Of a DNA stretch of 64,000 nucleotides, positions 26,670 through 35,451 are shown piece by piece. The translations under genes were made by a program, and so were the position numbers. Below the pieces are notes generated by a model that was given only the letters and a program-made list of their open reading frames with translations, made no database searches and was not told the DNA's origin. The DNA lies in NCBI GenBank assembly GCA_900320405.1, contig OOHM01000002.1, positions 1-64,000 on the forward strand, given 5' to 3'. The DNA is from an uncultured Pseudomonadota bacterium. GTDB taxonomy: Bacteria; Pseudomonadota; Alphaproteobacteria; Rs-D84. The stretch's first letter is position 1. Every line of letters begins with the position of its first letter.

Positions 26670-27757
26670 CAAAAAAGATTCTTTTTGATTTAACCGACCC
26701 AGAATTGGAAAAAATTATAACCGATATGGGGCAACCGCGTTTCCGTGCAAAACAAATTGCCGATTGGATGCGCCGTGGTGCACCGGATTTTGCGTCTATG
26801 AAAAATATTCCCGAAAAATTACGCAACGATTTGGACGCCACCATGCAAACATTGCCGGTGCGTGTTATAAAAAAATTAAAATCGGCGGATGGACAAACAA
26901 CAAAATTCCTGATGGAATTAAATGACGGCGAACGCATAGAATGTGTTTTAATGCGAACCAGTTATGGCAACAGCGTTTGTGTCAGTTCCCAGGCCGGGTG
27001 CGCAATGGGATGTAAATTCTGTGCCAGCACATTATTGGGACTTAAACGCAATTTAACCGTGAACGAGATTTTTGCCCAGATATTGGTTGCACAATGGGAA
27101 TTGCGTGCCGATAATTTTGCCGACAAACCAATTAGACCGAATGGTGATGCAAATAACAATGATGTTTCACATATTGTGATTATGGGCACAGGCGAACCAT
27201 TACAAAACACACAAAATGTTATTGGATTTATCGAACGCGCAAATCGCGATATGGGTATTGGGTGGCGACGCATTACGGTTTCTACATGCGGAATTGTACC
27301 GGGTATAAACGAATTAACCGGGTGGGGCCGACCAATAAATTTGGCAATATCGCTGCACGCCCCGAATGATGAATTGCGCAAAAAAATTATGCCAATTGCA
27401 AATAAATATTCCATTGGTGAAATTATGGATGCGGCGTGGCGGTTTACAGACCTGCATAATCGGCAATTGATGATTGAATATATATTATTGGGCGATGCAG
27501 ATGGAAATTTACTGAACGCGACGCCGGAATGCGCGGAACAATTGGTCGATATCGTGCGCGGTAAAAACTGTATGGTGAATTTAATTCCGTGGAACGCGGT
27601 GGCGGAACGCGATTTTACATCGCCATCCGGGAATGCAATTCACAGATTTCAAGATATTTTGATTCGGGCGGGCGTTCACACACGCATACGGCGCGAACGT
27701 GGAAATGATATTGGATCTGCGTGCGGTCAATTAAGAATAAGCGAGGCAAACAAGTGA
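26666..27757 (+). CDS. rlmN: 23S rRNA A2503 / tRNA A37 C2-methyltransferase RlmN
   Basis: RlmN is a radical-SAM enzyme that methylates C2 of A2503 in 23S rRNA and A37 in some tRNAs. The 363-residue protein has the cluster motif CAMGCKFC (Cys112, Cys116, Cys119), a glycine-rich MGTGEPLQN and the acceptor-cysteine motif SACGQL (Cys353), which carries the intermediate methyl group. STCGIVPGI and SLHAPND are also family features. Length and motifs are normal. It is embedded in the lptF-lptD-surA unit by overlapping codons at both ends. Confidence 0.96.
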   Translation: MTKKILFDLTDPELEKIITDMGQPRFRAKQIADWMRRGAPDFASMKNIPEKLRNDLDATMQTLPVRVIKKLKSADGQTTKFLMELNDGERIECVLMRTSYGNSVCVSSQAGCAMGCKFCASTLLGLKRNLTVNEIFAQILVAQWELRADNFADKPIRPNGDANNNDVSHIVIMGTGEPLQNTQNVIGFIERANRDMGIGWRRITVSTCGIVPGINELTGWGRPINLAISLHAPNDELRKKIMPIANKYSIGEIMDAAWRFTDLHNRQLMIEYILLGDADGNLLNATPECAEQLVDIVRGKNCMVNLIPWNAVAERDFTSPSGNAIHRFQDILIRAGVHTRIRRERGNDIGSACGQLRISEANK

Positions 27758-28497
27758 ATATAGAAAAAATTACATGCAGTGATATGCGTGAATATAACGA
27801 AATAGACGATATTATAAACCTTGGGAAAACATACCCAATGGCGGAATTTGCCATTCAGGCGCACCCATCAAAATTTTCGGGATGGATGCCACGATATGTT
27901 TGGTTTGAAACTTTGATGCACGCATCACGCGTTAACAATATCAACCTGGCCATGCATGTAAATGCCGAATGGCGGACCGAAATTTGTCGTGGGAACATCC
28001 CATATGAAATTAAACGTATGTGGGATATGCGACGCGATAATGGCAAACCGGTAATCGGCCGGGTCCAGGTAAACATAAACGGTGGCAAAGACAGTTTTAG
28101 ATTTTATGCCGACAAAGTCGCCGATATTATTCGTGCATATCCCAACATTGAATTTATATTTCAATATACACCACGGCAAAACACCCGATTAAAGAAACTG
28201 AATGCGACGGGCGTACCGTTTTCAATGCTGTTTGATGCATCGGGCGGATGTGGAATATCACCAAAGGCGTGGCGTGCACCGGTTATGGAAAATCACAAAA
28301 TGGGATATTCGGGCGGATTGTCCCCGGAAAATGTTTCCGGTAATTTGGGTAAAATAAATTTGGTGTTACCTGCGGGTTATAACACATGGATTGATGCGGA
28401 AGGCAAATTAAAAGACCCGGATACCAAACAATTTGATACGGCACGGGCGGAATTATATATCCAAAATGCCCTGCGTTGGATGGCAAGGAATAAATAA
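27754..28497 (+). CDS. TrpF-like TIM-barrel protein, function unknown
   Basis: A 247-residue soluble protein. I start it at GTG 27754, which overlaps the rlmN stop in GTGA and has GAGG upstream; the frame from 27721 lies inside rlmN. The C-terminal half looks like phosphoribosylanthranilate isomerase: MLFDASGGCGISPKAW, then GYSGGLSPENVSGNL, then WIDAEGKLKD in place of the TrpF signature of a DA..GG.G loop, an AGGL.PENV phosphate site and a late D-rich strand. The N-terminal half (FAIQAHPSKFSGWMPRYVW) is not typical TrpF. No other tryptophan gene is nearby, so TrpF activity should not be assumed. Confidence 0.65.
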   Translation: MNIEKITCSDMREYNEIDDIINLGKTYPMAEFAIQAHPSKFSGWMPRYVWFETLMHASRVNNINLAMHVNAEWRTEICRGNIPYEIKRMWDMRRDNGKPVIGRVQVNINGGKDSFRFYADKVADIIRAYPNIEFIFQYTPRQNTRLKKLNATGVPFSMLFDASGGCGISPKAWRAPVMENHKMGYSGGLSPENVSGNLGKINLVLPAGYNTWIDAEGKLKDPDTKQFDTARAELYIQNALRWMARNK

Positions 28498-28541
28498 AGA
28501 TTTTTTGTAATTCACCGATACTTTACTTAATTTTCTTAAAT

Positions 28542-28567
28542 AAAAATCCACCGTTTGGTGGATTTTT
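28542..28567. terminator. Terminator after TrpF-like gene, also behind tRNA-Val
   Basis: AAAAATCCACC-GTTT-GGTGGATTTTT is an 11-bp stem with A and T runs on either side, suitable for both strands. Confidence 0.85.
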
Positions 28568-28589
28568 ATCAACGAAAATTCGTGGCCTG

Positions 28590-28615
28590 CCACACGAAGC
28601 CTTGGCGAAGTGTGG
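28590..28615. repeat. Hairpin element with AGCCTTGGCGAA core, copy 1
   Basis: CCACAC and GTGTGG flank a 14-base core GAAGCCTTGGCGAA. The right arm includes the CCA end of tRNA-Val. A second copy with a different stem is at 52464-52487. Confidence 0.5.
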
Positions 28616-28689
28616 TGGGTGTTAAGGGACTTGAACCCCTGACCCTCTGCGTGTAAAGCAGATGCTCTAGCCAACTGAGCTAAACACCC
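28613..28689 (-). tRNA. tRNA-Val (anticodon UAC)
   Basis: The 77-base gene, read on the minus strand, folds into a cloverleaf: acceptor GGGTGTT/AACACCC, D-arm GCTC/GAGC, anticodon stem TCTGC/GCAGA with loop TTTACAC (anticodon UAC), and a T-arm with TTCAAGT. The discriminator is A and CCA is encoded (28613-28615). Confidence 0.97.
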
Positions 28690-28702
28690 AAATGCGAGCA
28701 AC

Positions 28703-28732
28703 ATCATAATTTATATTTTTACGGTTGTCCAG
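28703..28732 (-). promoter_or_regulatory. Promoter of tRNA-Val (UAC)
   Basis: CTGGAC and TATGAT with an 18-base spacer on the minus strand, placing the start about 7 bases before the tRNA. Confidence 0.5.
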
Positions 28733-28738
28733 ATTTTT

Positions 28739-29038
28739 TTACTGTGGTATTGGCATACCGGCCGTTGCATCCGACATAACGTCGTCTATCAATTTATCGG
28801 CCTTTTGCTTGGCATCACGAAACGCCGCCAATACCGCACCTTCAACCGCAGACACGCCATCGTTCAATAATTTGGGATTTATTGTCACAGAATTTATATC
28901 ATATTTACCCGACATATCAACGATGCACGCGCCACCGGCGGACAGCCCCTTGACCCGCATAGACCCTAATTTTTCCTGGGCATCGGCAACCTTGGATTGC
29001 AATTCGGATGCCTGGGCCATCAAACTTTCCATATCCAT
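28739..29038 (-). CDS. ybaB: YbaB/EbfC nucleoid-associated protein
   Basis: A 99-residue DNA-binding protein of the YbaB/EbfC family, which forms tweezer-shaped dimers. It has the expected N-terminal coiled helix (MESLMAQASELQSKVADAQEKL), the strand region VKGLSAGGACIVDMSGKYDINSVTINP, and the C-terminal helix AVLAAFRDAKQKADKLIDDVM. The start at 29038 has AAAGGGA upstream; the longer frame to 29134 runs through the pnp terminator. It is usually next to dnaX and recR; here it follows pnp instead and lies just beyond the pnp terminator. Confidence 0.93.
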   Translation of the reverse strand: MDMESLMAQASELQSKVADAQEKLGSMRVKGLSAGGACIVDMSGKYDINSVTINPKLLNDGVSAVEGAVLAAFRDAKQKADKLIDDVMSDATAGMPIPQ

Positions 29039-29055
29039 TTTATTTCCCTTTATGT

Positions 29056-29083
29056 TAAAAATGTCCGGTCGAACGACCGGACA
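29056..29083 (-). terminator. Terminator after pnp
   Basis: TGTCCGGTCG and CGACCGGACA form a 10-bp stem followed by TTTTT on the minus strand, in the gap between pnp and ybaB. ybaB expression from pnp would need read-through. Confidence 0.88.
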
Positions 29084-29090
29084 ATCTTTT

Positions 29091-31265
29091 TTATTTGCTT
29101 TTGGTTTCCTTTCCGGTTTTTTGGTCGATACCAACCATAGACATACGGGTTTTACCGCGTTTGTCCGGTCCCAAGTATTTTACAAATACTTTATCGCCCT
29201 CTTTCAAACCGGCATCTTCGATTTTTTCCAACCGTTTACCAGTGATTTCAGAAATATGAACCATTGCCTCAAATCCGTTCATAATTTTCACAAACAGACC
29301 GAAATCTTTCATACCAGAAATAACACCCGGATAAATTTCGCCAATTTCGGGTTCGGCAACGATTTCTTTGATACGCGCCATTGCCGCGTCCGCGTCTTCA
29401 CGCGTCACCGCCAAGATTTTAACCGTGCCATCATCTTCCAAATCGATGGTTGTGTTTGTGTCACGGGTTAACGCCTGAATTACAACGCCGCCCTTGCCAA
29501 TAACTTCACGAACCTTGTCCGGATTTATTTGCATTGTGTACAATTGTGGCGCATATTCGGACACATGGTCACGCGGTTTATCAATTGCGGCCTTAATCTT
29601 GCCCAAGATGTGCATACGGCCATCTTTTGCCTGGGCCAATGCGCGTTTCATAATTTCAAATGTAATGGATGTGATTTTAATATCCATTTGCAACGCGGTG
29701 ATACCTTGGTCGGTTCCGGTCACTTTGAAGTCCATATCGCCCAAGTGGTCTTCATCGCCCAAAATATCGGTCAAAATCGCGTAATCATCGCCTTCCTTAA
29801 TCAAACCCATTGCGATTCCCGCAACCGGACGTTTCATCGGGACACCACCGTCCATCATCGCCAATGTTGCGCCACATGTCGTCGCCATAGACGAAGAACC
29901 GTTGGATTCCAAAATATCCGAGCACAGACGAATTACATAATCAAATTCACTGCGTGATGGAATCATCGGGTGAACCGCACGCCACGCCAAATTACCGTGA
30001 CCAATTTCACGACGGCCCGGTGCCTTTAATCCCTTGGCTTCACCAACAGAAAATCCTGGGAAATTATAGTTCAATATAAAGTCACGTTCTTCGCCACCAT
30101 CCAATGTTTCCAATGGTAATGCATCTTTGCCACCACCCAGTGTCAATGACACCAATGCCTGGGTTTCACCACGGGTGAACAACGCAGAACCGTGTGCACG
30201 CGGCAACACACCCAATTCAATCTCAATCGGGCGAACCGTTTTCGTGTCGCGTCCATCGATACGCGGTTTGCCCGCCAAAATATTCGAACGCATAATGCGC
30301 GCAGTAATATTTTCAACAATTTCATCCGCAAAAGATTCCAATGTAGATGTCGCAACATTTGTGTCCGGGAACATTTCCGGAATCAATGCCTTGGCCTTGC
30401 CGTGAATTTCCGCCAAAGTTTCCAAACGATGCAATTTTTCTTTGATTCCCAATGCAGATTCGATTTCGCCGGCAAATTCTTCAAAGCGTTTTTCCATCGC
30501 AATATATTCCGGTGTTTTTTCCGGAATTGCCCAACGTTCTTTGCCCGCGGTTTCGGTTAATTCGTTGATTGCATTAATAACCGCCTGTTGTGCATCAAAA
30601 CCAAATTTAACCGCACCCAATGTGGTTTCTTCATCCAATTCGCCGATTTCAGATTCAACCATCAAAACACCGTCTTTGGTCGCCGCGACAACCAAATCCA
30701 TTTCGGAATTTTCAACATCTTTCTTGGACGGGTTCAAAACATATTTGCCATCCATATATCCAACACGCGCCGCACCAATTGGGCCAGCGAACGGAACGCC
30801 AGACAACGCCAATGCCGCACTGGACGCAATCATTGCCAAAATATCAGGTTGATTTTTGCGGTCATACGAAAACACCTGGGCAATAACCTGAACCTTGTTT
30901 TTGAATGTTTCCGGGAACAATGGGCGGATTGGACGGTCAATCAAACGCGCAATCAATGTTTCACCCATAGACGCCTTGCCTTCACGGCGGTCACGCGAAC
31001 CCGGGATACGACCCGCAGACGCAAATTTTTCTTGGTAATCGACGGTCAAAGGAAAGAAATCTTGGCCTTCGACCGCGGTTTTTTCCGCGCATACCGTTGC
31101 CAAAACCATTGTTCCACCCATTGTTGCCATAACCGCACCGTTTGCCTGTTTTGCAAAACGACCGGTCTCAAGCCGCAATGTTTCATCACCGTATTTAATT
31201 TCAACCGCAATCGGGTTGTTCAAATGTTGGGACGCGCCCTTTTTATTTATTAAACCAAATAACAT
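29091..31265 (-). CDS. pnp: Polyribonucleotide nucleotidyltransferase (PNPase)
   Basis: PNPase degrades RNA from the 3' end using phosphate and is a core part of the RNA degradosome. The 724-residue protein has two RNase PH domains: the first from about 12 (GDETLRLETGRFAKQANGAV), the second around 330-550 with PRAHGSALFTRGETQAL and FSVGEAKGLKAPGRREIGHG. A KH domain (INPDKVREVIGKGGVVIQAL) and an S1 domain (EIGEIYPGVISGMKDFGLFVKI) follow. GGAG is placed before the ATG. rpsO lies upstream, the widespread rpsO-pnp order, but here a terminator, a new promoter and a structured leader stand between them. Confidence 0.97.
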   Translation of the reverse strand: MLFGLINKKGASQHLNNPIAVEIKYGDETLRLETGRFAKQANGAVMATMGGTMVLATVCAEKTAVEGQDFFPLTVDYQEKFASAGRIPGSRDRREGKASMGETLIARLIDRPIRPLFPETFKNKVQVIAQVFSYDRKNQPDILAMIASSAALALSGVPFAGPIGAARVGYMDGKYVLNPSKKDVENSEMDLVVAATKDGVLMVESEIGELDEETTLGAVKFGFDAQQAVINAINELTETAGKERWAIPEKTPEYIAMEKRFEEFAGEIESALGIKEKLHRLETLAEIHGKAKALIPEMFPDTNVATSTLESFADEIVENITARIMRSNILAGKPRIDGRDTKTVRPIEIELGVLPRAHGSALFTRGETQALVSLTLGGGKDALPLETLDGGEERDFILNYNFPGFSVGEAKGLKAPGRREIGHGNLAWRAVHPMIPSRSEFDYVIRLCSDILESNGSSSMATTCGATLAMMDGGVPMKRPVAGIAMGLIKEGDDYAILTDILGDEDHLGDMDFKVTGTDQGITALQMDIKITSITFEIMKRALAQAKDGRMHILGKIKAAIDKPRDHVSEYAPQLYTMQINPDKVREVIGKGGVVIQALTRDTNTTIDLEDDGTVKILAVTREDADAAMARIKEIVAEPEIGEIYPGVISGMKDFGLFVKIMNGFEAMVHISEITGKRLEKIEDAGLKEGDKVFVKYLGPDKRGKTRMSMVGIDQKTGKETKSK

Positions 31266-31302
31266 ATTTTTCTCCGTTTTTTTACTGGTTTGTTTAACAT
31301 AC

Positions 31303-31382
31303 CGCGCGAAGAAAAATTATTCGTTATTGCGTTCTGGATAACTCCAAAAAACAAACGCAAAAATGAACAATTTCTTCCGCGC
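31303..31382 (-). ncRNA. Long hairpin in pnp leader
   Basis: CGCGCGAAGAAA pairs with TTTCTTCCGCG (outer arms 31303-31315 and 31371-31382, with one bulge), enclosing an inner 7-bp stem TTGCGTT/AACGCAA (31327-31333 and 31354-31360). It lies between the pnp promoter and start codon. In E. coli a comparable pnp leader hairpin is cut by RNase III for autoregulation; the same role here is inference. Confidence 0.55.
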
Positions 31383-31390
31383 CGGCGGTG

Positions 31391-31419
31391 ATTATACAGC
31401 CATATTTGCCCGTTTGCAA
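31391..31419 (-). promoter_or_regulatory. pnp promoter
   Basis: TTGCAA (31414-31419) and TATAAT (31391-31396) with a 17-base spacer on the minus strand, giving a leader of about 120 bases. Confidence 0.78.
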
Positions 31420-31430
31420 ATGTTTTTAAC

Positions 31431-31458
31431 AAAAAAAGACCGACGCGCACCGCCGGTC
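31431..31458 (-). terminator. Terminator after rpsO
   Basis: GACCGGCG and CGTCGGTC pair (one G-T) around GTGCG and are followed by seven Ts on the minus strand. Confidence 0.85.
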
Positions 31459-31477
31459 CAATCTTGTTTCATACGAA

Positions 31478-31750
31478 CTATTTACGCAGCCCCAATTTCT
31501 TAATCAGTTCTTCATATTCATTCGCATTGCGTTTTTTGATATACGCCAATAATTTCTTACGACGATTGACCATCATAAGCAAACCACGTTTGGAATGTTC
31601 ATCCTTGTGGTTATTTTTCATATGTTCGGTCAAATTGCGAATACGTTCAGTTAAAACCGCAACCTGGGATTCCACGGAACCGCCATTGTCGTGTTCGCTG
31701 GCCTTAAACGCATTGATAATTTCTGTTTTTTTTGTTTTTGTTATGGACAT
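31478..31750 (-). CDS. rpsO: 30S ribosomal protein S15
   Basis: S15 is a primary binder of the central 16S rRNA domain. The 90-residue protein has normal length and the family pattern: [22 protein letters not shown] followed by [23 protein letters not shown] and ending [12 protein letters not shown]. It begins 18 bases after truB ends, so the two are probably co-transcribed, as in many bacteria. A terminator follows. Confidence 0.97.
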   Translation of the reverse strand: MSITKTKKTEIINAFKASEHDNGGSVESQVAVLTERIRNLTEHMKNNHKDEHSKRGLLMMVNRRKKLLAYIKKRNANEYEELIKKLGLRK

Positions 31751-31768
31751 TGTATTTTCCTTTATTTT

Positions 31769-32638
31769 TTATATTGTTCGTTTGGGTTTCAAAACGCCAC
31801 CGATCACCGTGCCAATTCCAACAAAATCCTTGCCCGAATAAACACGATATATACCGTCCGTGCCACCCACATTGATAAAGCCACCATTACGATAAAGTTT
31901 GGTCGCATTACCATCCAGATTTAGAACCGGAATGTCCCCCAGTCCAAAATCCACCGGTGCCAGATATTGTCCGACATCGCCCCCATTATTAAACAGATTT
32001 TCCAGAAAATCAAGTGCATGCGCATTTTTTATTGTAAAACCACTGGTCATTGTACGATGTATCTTATCAACGGTTGCCACGGTTCCAAGACTGTGTGCAA
32101 TATCACGCGCGATGCTGCGGACATATGTGCCGGGTGCGCACCGCATACGAAAATTCCACGAATCCCCCGCCCGCCCGGTCAATTCCAAAGAATAAACATC
32201 GACCGTTCGCGATGGAATGTTAATGTGCGCACCTTCACGCGCCAATTCGTATGCACGGCGGCCGCCCACATGAACCGCACTGTACAATGGTGGCGTTTGG
32301 TTTATTTTACCAATAAACCGTGGCAGTATCGCACGCACCGCAGATTCAGATGGGATAATGTCTGTACGCGCAACCTCGGTTCCCGTAATATCCAATGTAT
32401 CTGTTTCAAAACCAAATTGCACAGAAAACAAATATTCTTTGGTTCGGTCACAAAAATCTTCAATAAAAGGCACCATTTTTGTTGCGCCGCCAATTGCCAC
32501 AGGTAAAACGCCCGTTGCCATCGGGTCCAATGTACCAATATGTCCGTTCTTTTTTGTGCCGAACATACGCGCAACCCGCATAGCCGCACTTTTAGAAAAA
32601 ACGCCCGATGGTTTATCAAGAATTATCCAACCGTCCAT
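31769..32638 (-). CDS. truB: tRNA pseudouridine-55 synthase TruB
   Basis: TruB makes pseudouridine 55 in the T loop of tRNAs. The 289-residue protein begins MDGWIILDKPSGVFSKS and has the catalytic motif GTLDPMATGVLP (Asp38), then YLFSVQFGFETDTLDITG and the RNA-binding stretch GTYVRSIARDIAHSLG. The ATG at 32638 has AAGG upstream; the frame also opens at GTG 32644 but that lacks spacing. It starts 9 bases after the mutS stop codon, on the same strand. Confidence 0.95.
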   Translation of the reverse strand: MDGWIILDKPSGVFSKSAAMRVARMFGTKKNGHIGTLDPMATGVLPVAIGGATKMVPFIEDFCDRTKEYLFSVQFGFETDTLDITGTEVARTDIIPSESAVRAILPRFIGKINQTPPLYSAVHVGGRRAYELAREGAHINIPSRTVDVYSLELTGRAGDSWNFRMRCAPGTYVRSIARDIAHSLGTVATVDKIHRTMTSGFTIKNAHALDFLENLFNNGGDVGQYLAPVDFGLGDIPVLNLDGNATKLYRNGGFINVGGTDGIYRVYSGKDFVGIGTVIGGVLKPKRTI

Positions 32639-32647
32639 TTGCACGCC

Positions 32648-35158
32648 TTAATCAAAAAAAGATAATTGTTTTTTTGTCGGTTTTGGCGATTCCACACATG
32701 GTGCAACCGATGTTTTGTTTTCACGCACACCACACGAATTGCCCGATTGTGATGCGGATTCTAAATTCGCCAAAACAGATTCCGCGCGCGCAACAACAGA
32801 TTCCGGCATCCCCGCCATTTTCGCAACCTGAATCCCATACGAACGATTTGCAACCCCCGGAACAATACGATGCATAAAGACAATATCATTGTTGTGTTCG
32901 CGAACATCTATGGTTAAACACACAACACGCGACAGATTGCCACCCTGGCCCACCGACAGATCGGTCAATTCATGATAATGCGTCGCAAATAATGTCCGCG
33001 CACCCAATGTATCCAAATATTCCAGTACCGCCGTCGCAATTGCCATACCGTCGTATGTCGCCGTTCCACGACCAATTTCATCAAATATTATAAATGAACG
33101 CTGGCCCGCGCGACGCAATATGTTTGCGGTCTCACTCATTTCCACCATAAATGTAGATTGCCCCGCCGCCAAATTATCCGACGCACCAACGCGACTAAAC
33201 AACTGGTCACAAATGCCTATTTCGGCGGAATCTGCCGGCACGAACGACCCCATATGCGCCAAGACAACCAAAATTGCATTCTGGCGCAGGTATGTTGATT
33301 TACCCGCCATATTGGGCCCGGTCAACAATGCGATTGGATATTCGTTCAAATTGCAATCGTTTTTAACGAAATTTTCACCAGATTCACGCAACGCATATTC
33401 AATCACCGGATGCCGGCCACCAACAATGTTAAATTCACGACCATTTGTCATACGCGGTCGCACCCATTCCCAATTCACTGCGCACGTGGCCAACCCACAC
33501 CAAACATCCAAATCCGCAATTAAATCCGCAGATGACAACAAATCGTTTGATACCGCGCGAATTTCTTCTATAAGTGTTTCGATAACATTTGCCTCTATGG
33601 CGGCGGCACGGTCAGACGCAGAACGAATATCATTATCCAATTGAATCAATTTTTCTGTTGTGAACCGCATATTGCCGGACATTGTTTGCCGATGAATAAA
33701 CCCGGAATCGGGACGCATCATATCTTCGGCCTTGGCGGATGGGACCTCGATAAAATAACCCAAGACATTATTAAATTTGATTTTAAGGTTATGTATACCG
33801 GTTGATGCGATATATTCCGCCTGGGCGGCGGCAACCGCGGTTCGTCCACCGTGCGACAGTGCGCGCATATCATCCAATGCAACATCAAAACCGTCACGAA
33901 TTACCCCACCATCACGAAAGAAAGTTGGTAAATCATCCGCCAAAGCGGACCCAAGCCGCAGTGCCAATTCATTATGTGTTTGAATTCGCCCCATACGCGC
34001 CGCCAATTCCGCATTCAATTGCGTTGATATCATTTTTACATTTGGCAAACACACCAAGAAATCAACCACAACGCGCATATCACGCGGCGTTCCACGCCCC
34101 GATAACAAACGCGACAAGGAACGTCCAACATCCGGTACCCGCGTCAACATATCGGTCACCATACCACGAACATTTGAATTCAACACCATATGCGAAATGT
34201 TTTCTTGACGCGTTAAAATTTCAGAAATATTCCCGGACAAATTCCGCAAATAAGACCGCAATTTTCGCGCACCCGCCGCGGTTTTCGTATTATCAATAAC
34301 ATCCAATAAACAACGACCACCTTCGTTTATTGGGGCATCTATTTCCAAACTTTTCCATGTTGCAGAATCTATTAAAACACCCGCCCCAGATTTGAATTCA
34401 TATGGCGCACGGAAAGTCAAAACCGCACCACGTTGCGTGTTGAACAAATACCCCGCCAATAACGCCACCGCCGCATTAGAATTTTTCGGTGTGCCCGAAA
34501 AAACACTTTGAATAATCGTATCAATATCCCCACGGCGGTAAATTTTTTCAAACACCGGCGTTGTTTTGAACATATCACGAATATCCAAAATCGTATTATT
34601 TTCAGCGTCTAGGGATGGATAAATAACCTCGGCCGGGTCGGTGCGCACCAAATCGTCAATAATGTCATCTGTTGCACCAACAAAGAATTCACCGGTTGAA
34701 ATATCACAACCCGCAACATCAAAAGAATTTCCACCATTGCGCACAACCGCCACCAAGAAATTTGAGCTTTTTGGTGTTAACAAATTTTCATCGGTCAATG
34801 TCCCCGGTGTTAAAACACGCACTATTTTTCTTTCTATAAATTTATGACCGCGTTCTTTGGCCTGGGCCGGGGTTTCCATTTGTTCAACCAATGCCAATTT
34901 GTACCCCATTTTAACCAAACGGCCAAAATAATTATCGGATGCATGCCACGGAATTCCACACATAGGAATATCAACCCCGTCGCCATCGGTTCCACGCGAT
35001 GTCAAAACCAGCCCTAATTTAGAACTGATTATTTTTGCATCATCAAAGAAAGATTCAAAAAAATCGCCCAAACGGAACATTAACAAAGCATCGGGATTTT
35101 CGGCCTTGAAATCCACATATTGCTGCATAACGGGCGTAAGTTTGCTTTTTTCGGCCAT
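32648..35158 (-). CDS. mutS: DNA mismatch repair protein MutS
   Basis: MutS recognises mismatches. The 836-residue protein has the N-terminal mismatch-binding motif GDFFESFFDDA (Phe-x-Glu within it), connector, core and clamp domains, and a C-terminal ABC-type ATPase. The ATPase shows Walker A GPNMAGKSTYLRQ, signature STFMVEMSE, Walker B IIFDEIGRGTATYDG and switch region ATHYHELTDL. Length is close to the family norm. It lies 6 bases after xseB, and truB follows 9 bases later, so xseB-mutS-truB-rpsO look like one transcript. mutL is not in the window. Confidence 0.97.
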   Translation of the reverse strand: MAEKSKLTPVMQQYVDFKAENPDALLMFRLGDFFESFFDDAKIISSKLGLVLTSRGTDGDGVDIPMCGIPWHASDNYFGRLVKMGYKLALVEQMETPAQAKERGHKFIERKIVRVLTPGTLTDENLLTPKSSNFLVAVVRNGGNSFDVAGCDISTGEFFVGATDDIIDDLVRTDPAEVIYPSLDAENNTILDIRDMFKTTPVFEKIYRRGDIDTIIQSVFSGTPKNSNAAVALLAGYLFNTQRGAVLTFRAPYEFKSGAGVLIDSATWKSLEIDAPINEGGRCLLDVIDNTKTAAGARKLRSYLRNLSGNISEILTRQENISHMVLNSNVRGMVTDMLTRVPDVGRSLSRLLSGRGTPRDMRVVVDFLVCLPNVKMISTQLNAELAARMGRIQTHNELALRLGSALADDLPTFFRDGGVIRDGFDVALDDMRALSHGGRTAVAAAQAEYIASTGIHNLKIKFNNVLGYFIEVPSAKAEDMMRPDSGFIHRQTMSGNMRFTTEKLIQLDNDIRSASDRAAAIEANVIETLIEEIRAVSNDLLSSADLIADLDVWCGLATCAVNWEWVRPRMTNGREFNIVGGRHPVIEYALRESGENFVKNDCNLNEYPIALLTGPNMAGKSTYLRQNAILVVLAHMGSFVPADSAEIGICDQLFSRVGASDNLAAGQSTFMVEMSETANILRRAGQRSFIIFDEIGRGTATYDGMAIATAVLEYLDTLGARTLFATHYHELTDLSVGQGGNLSRVVCLTIDVREHNNDIVFMHRIVPGVANRSYGIQVAKMAGMPESVVARAESVLANLESASQSGNSCGVRENKTSVAPCVESPKPTKKQLSFFD

Positions 35159-35164
35159 TTTGGT

Positions 35165-35371
35165 TTATTGTTCTTCGTTATTGGTGATTTTCAATGTTTC
35201 AATTTTTAATTCGGCCTCTTTCAATAACTGTTCGCAATACGCTTTCAGTTTAATGCCCTGCTCGTACGCGGCAACCGAATCCGCCAAAGGCATTTCGCCA
35301 GATTCCATTTTTTTAACCAATTCTGTTAATTGTTTGTACGCATCTTCAAACGATAATTTTTCGGTATCCAT
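35165..35371 (-). CDS. xseB: Exodeoxyribonuclease VII small subunit
   Basis: The 68-residue small subunit of exonuclease VII, a single-strand DNA nuclease. It shows the family pattern LSFEDAYKQLTELVKKMESG and LADSVAAYEQGIKLKAYCEQLLKEAE. AAGGGG precedes the ATG at 35371; the longer frame to 35395 adds residues not seen in the family. It is first in the xseB-mutS-truB-rpsO run. The large subunit gene xseA is not in the window. Confidence 0.92.
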   Translation of the reverse strand: MDTEKLSFEDAYKQLTELVKKMESGEMPLADSVAAYEQGIKLKAYCEQLLKEAELKIETLKITNNEEQ

Positions 35372-35424
35372 ATCAAACCCCTTGTTGCAACCCAAGATAC
35401 AAAATAAAAATTCAATATTCCAGA

Positions 35425-35450
35425 AAAAAACACCCGTGCGGGTGTTTTTT
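35425..35450 (-). terminator. Terminator after infC
   Basis: AACACCCG-TG-CGGGTGTT with A and T runs on both sides, immediately after the infC stop codon. Confidence 0.88.
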
Positions 35451-35451
35451 A

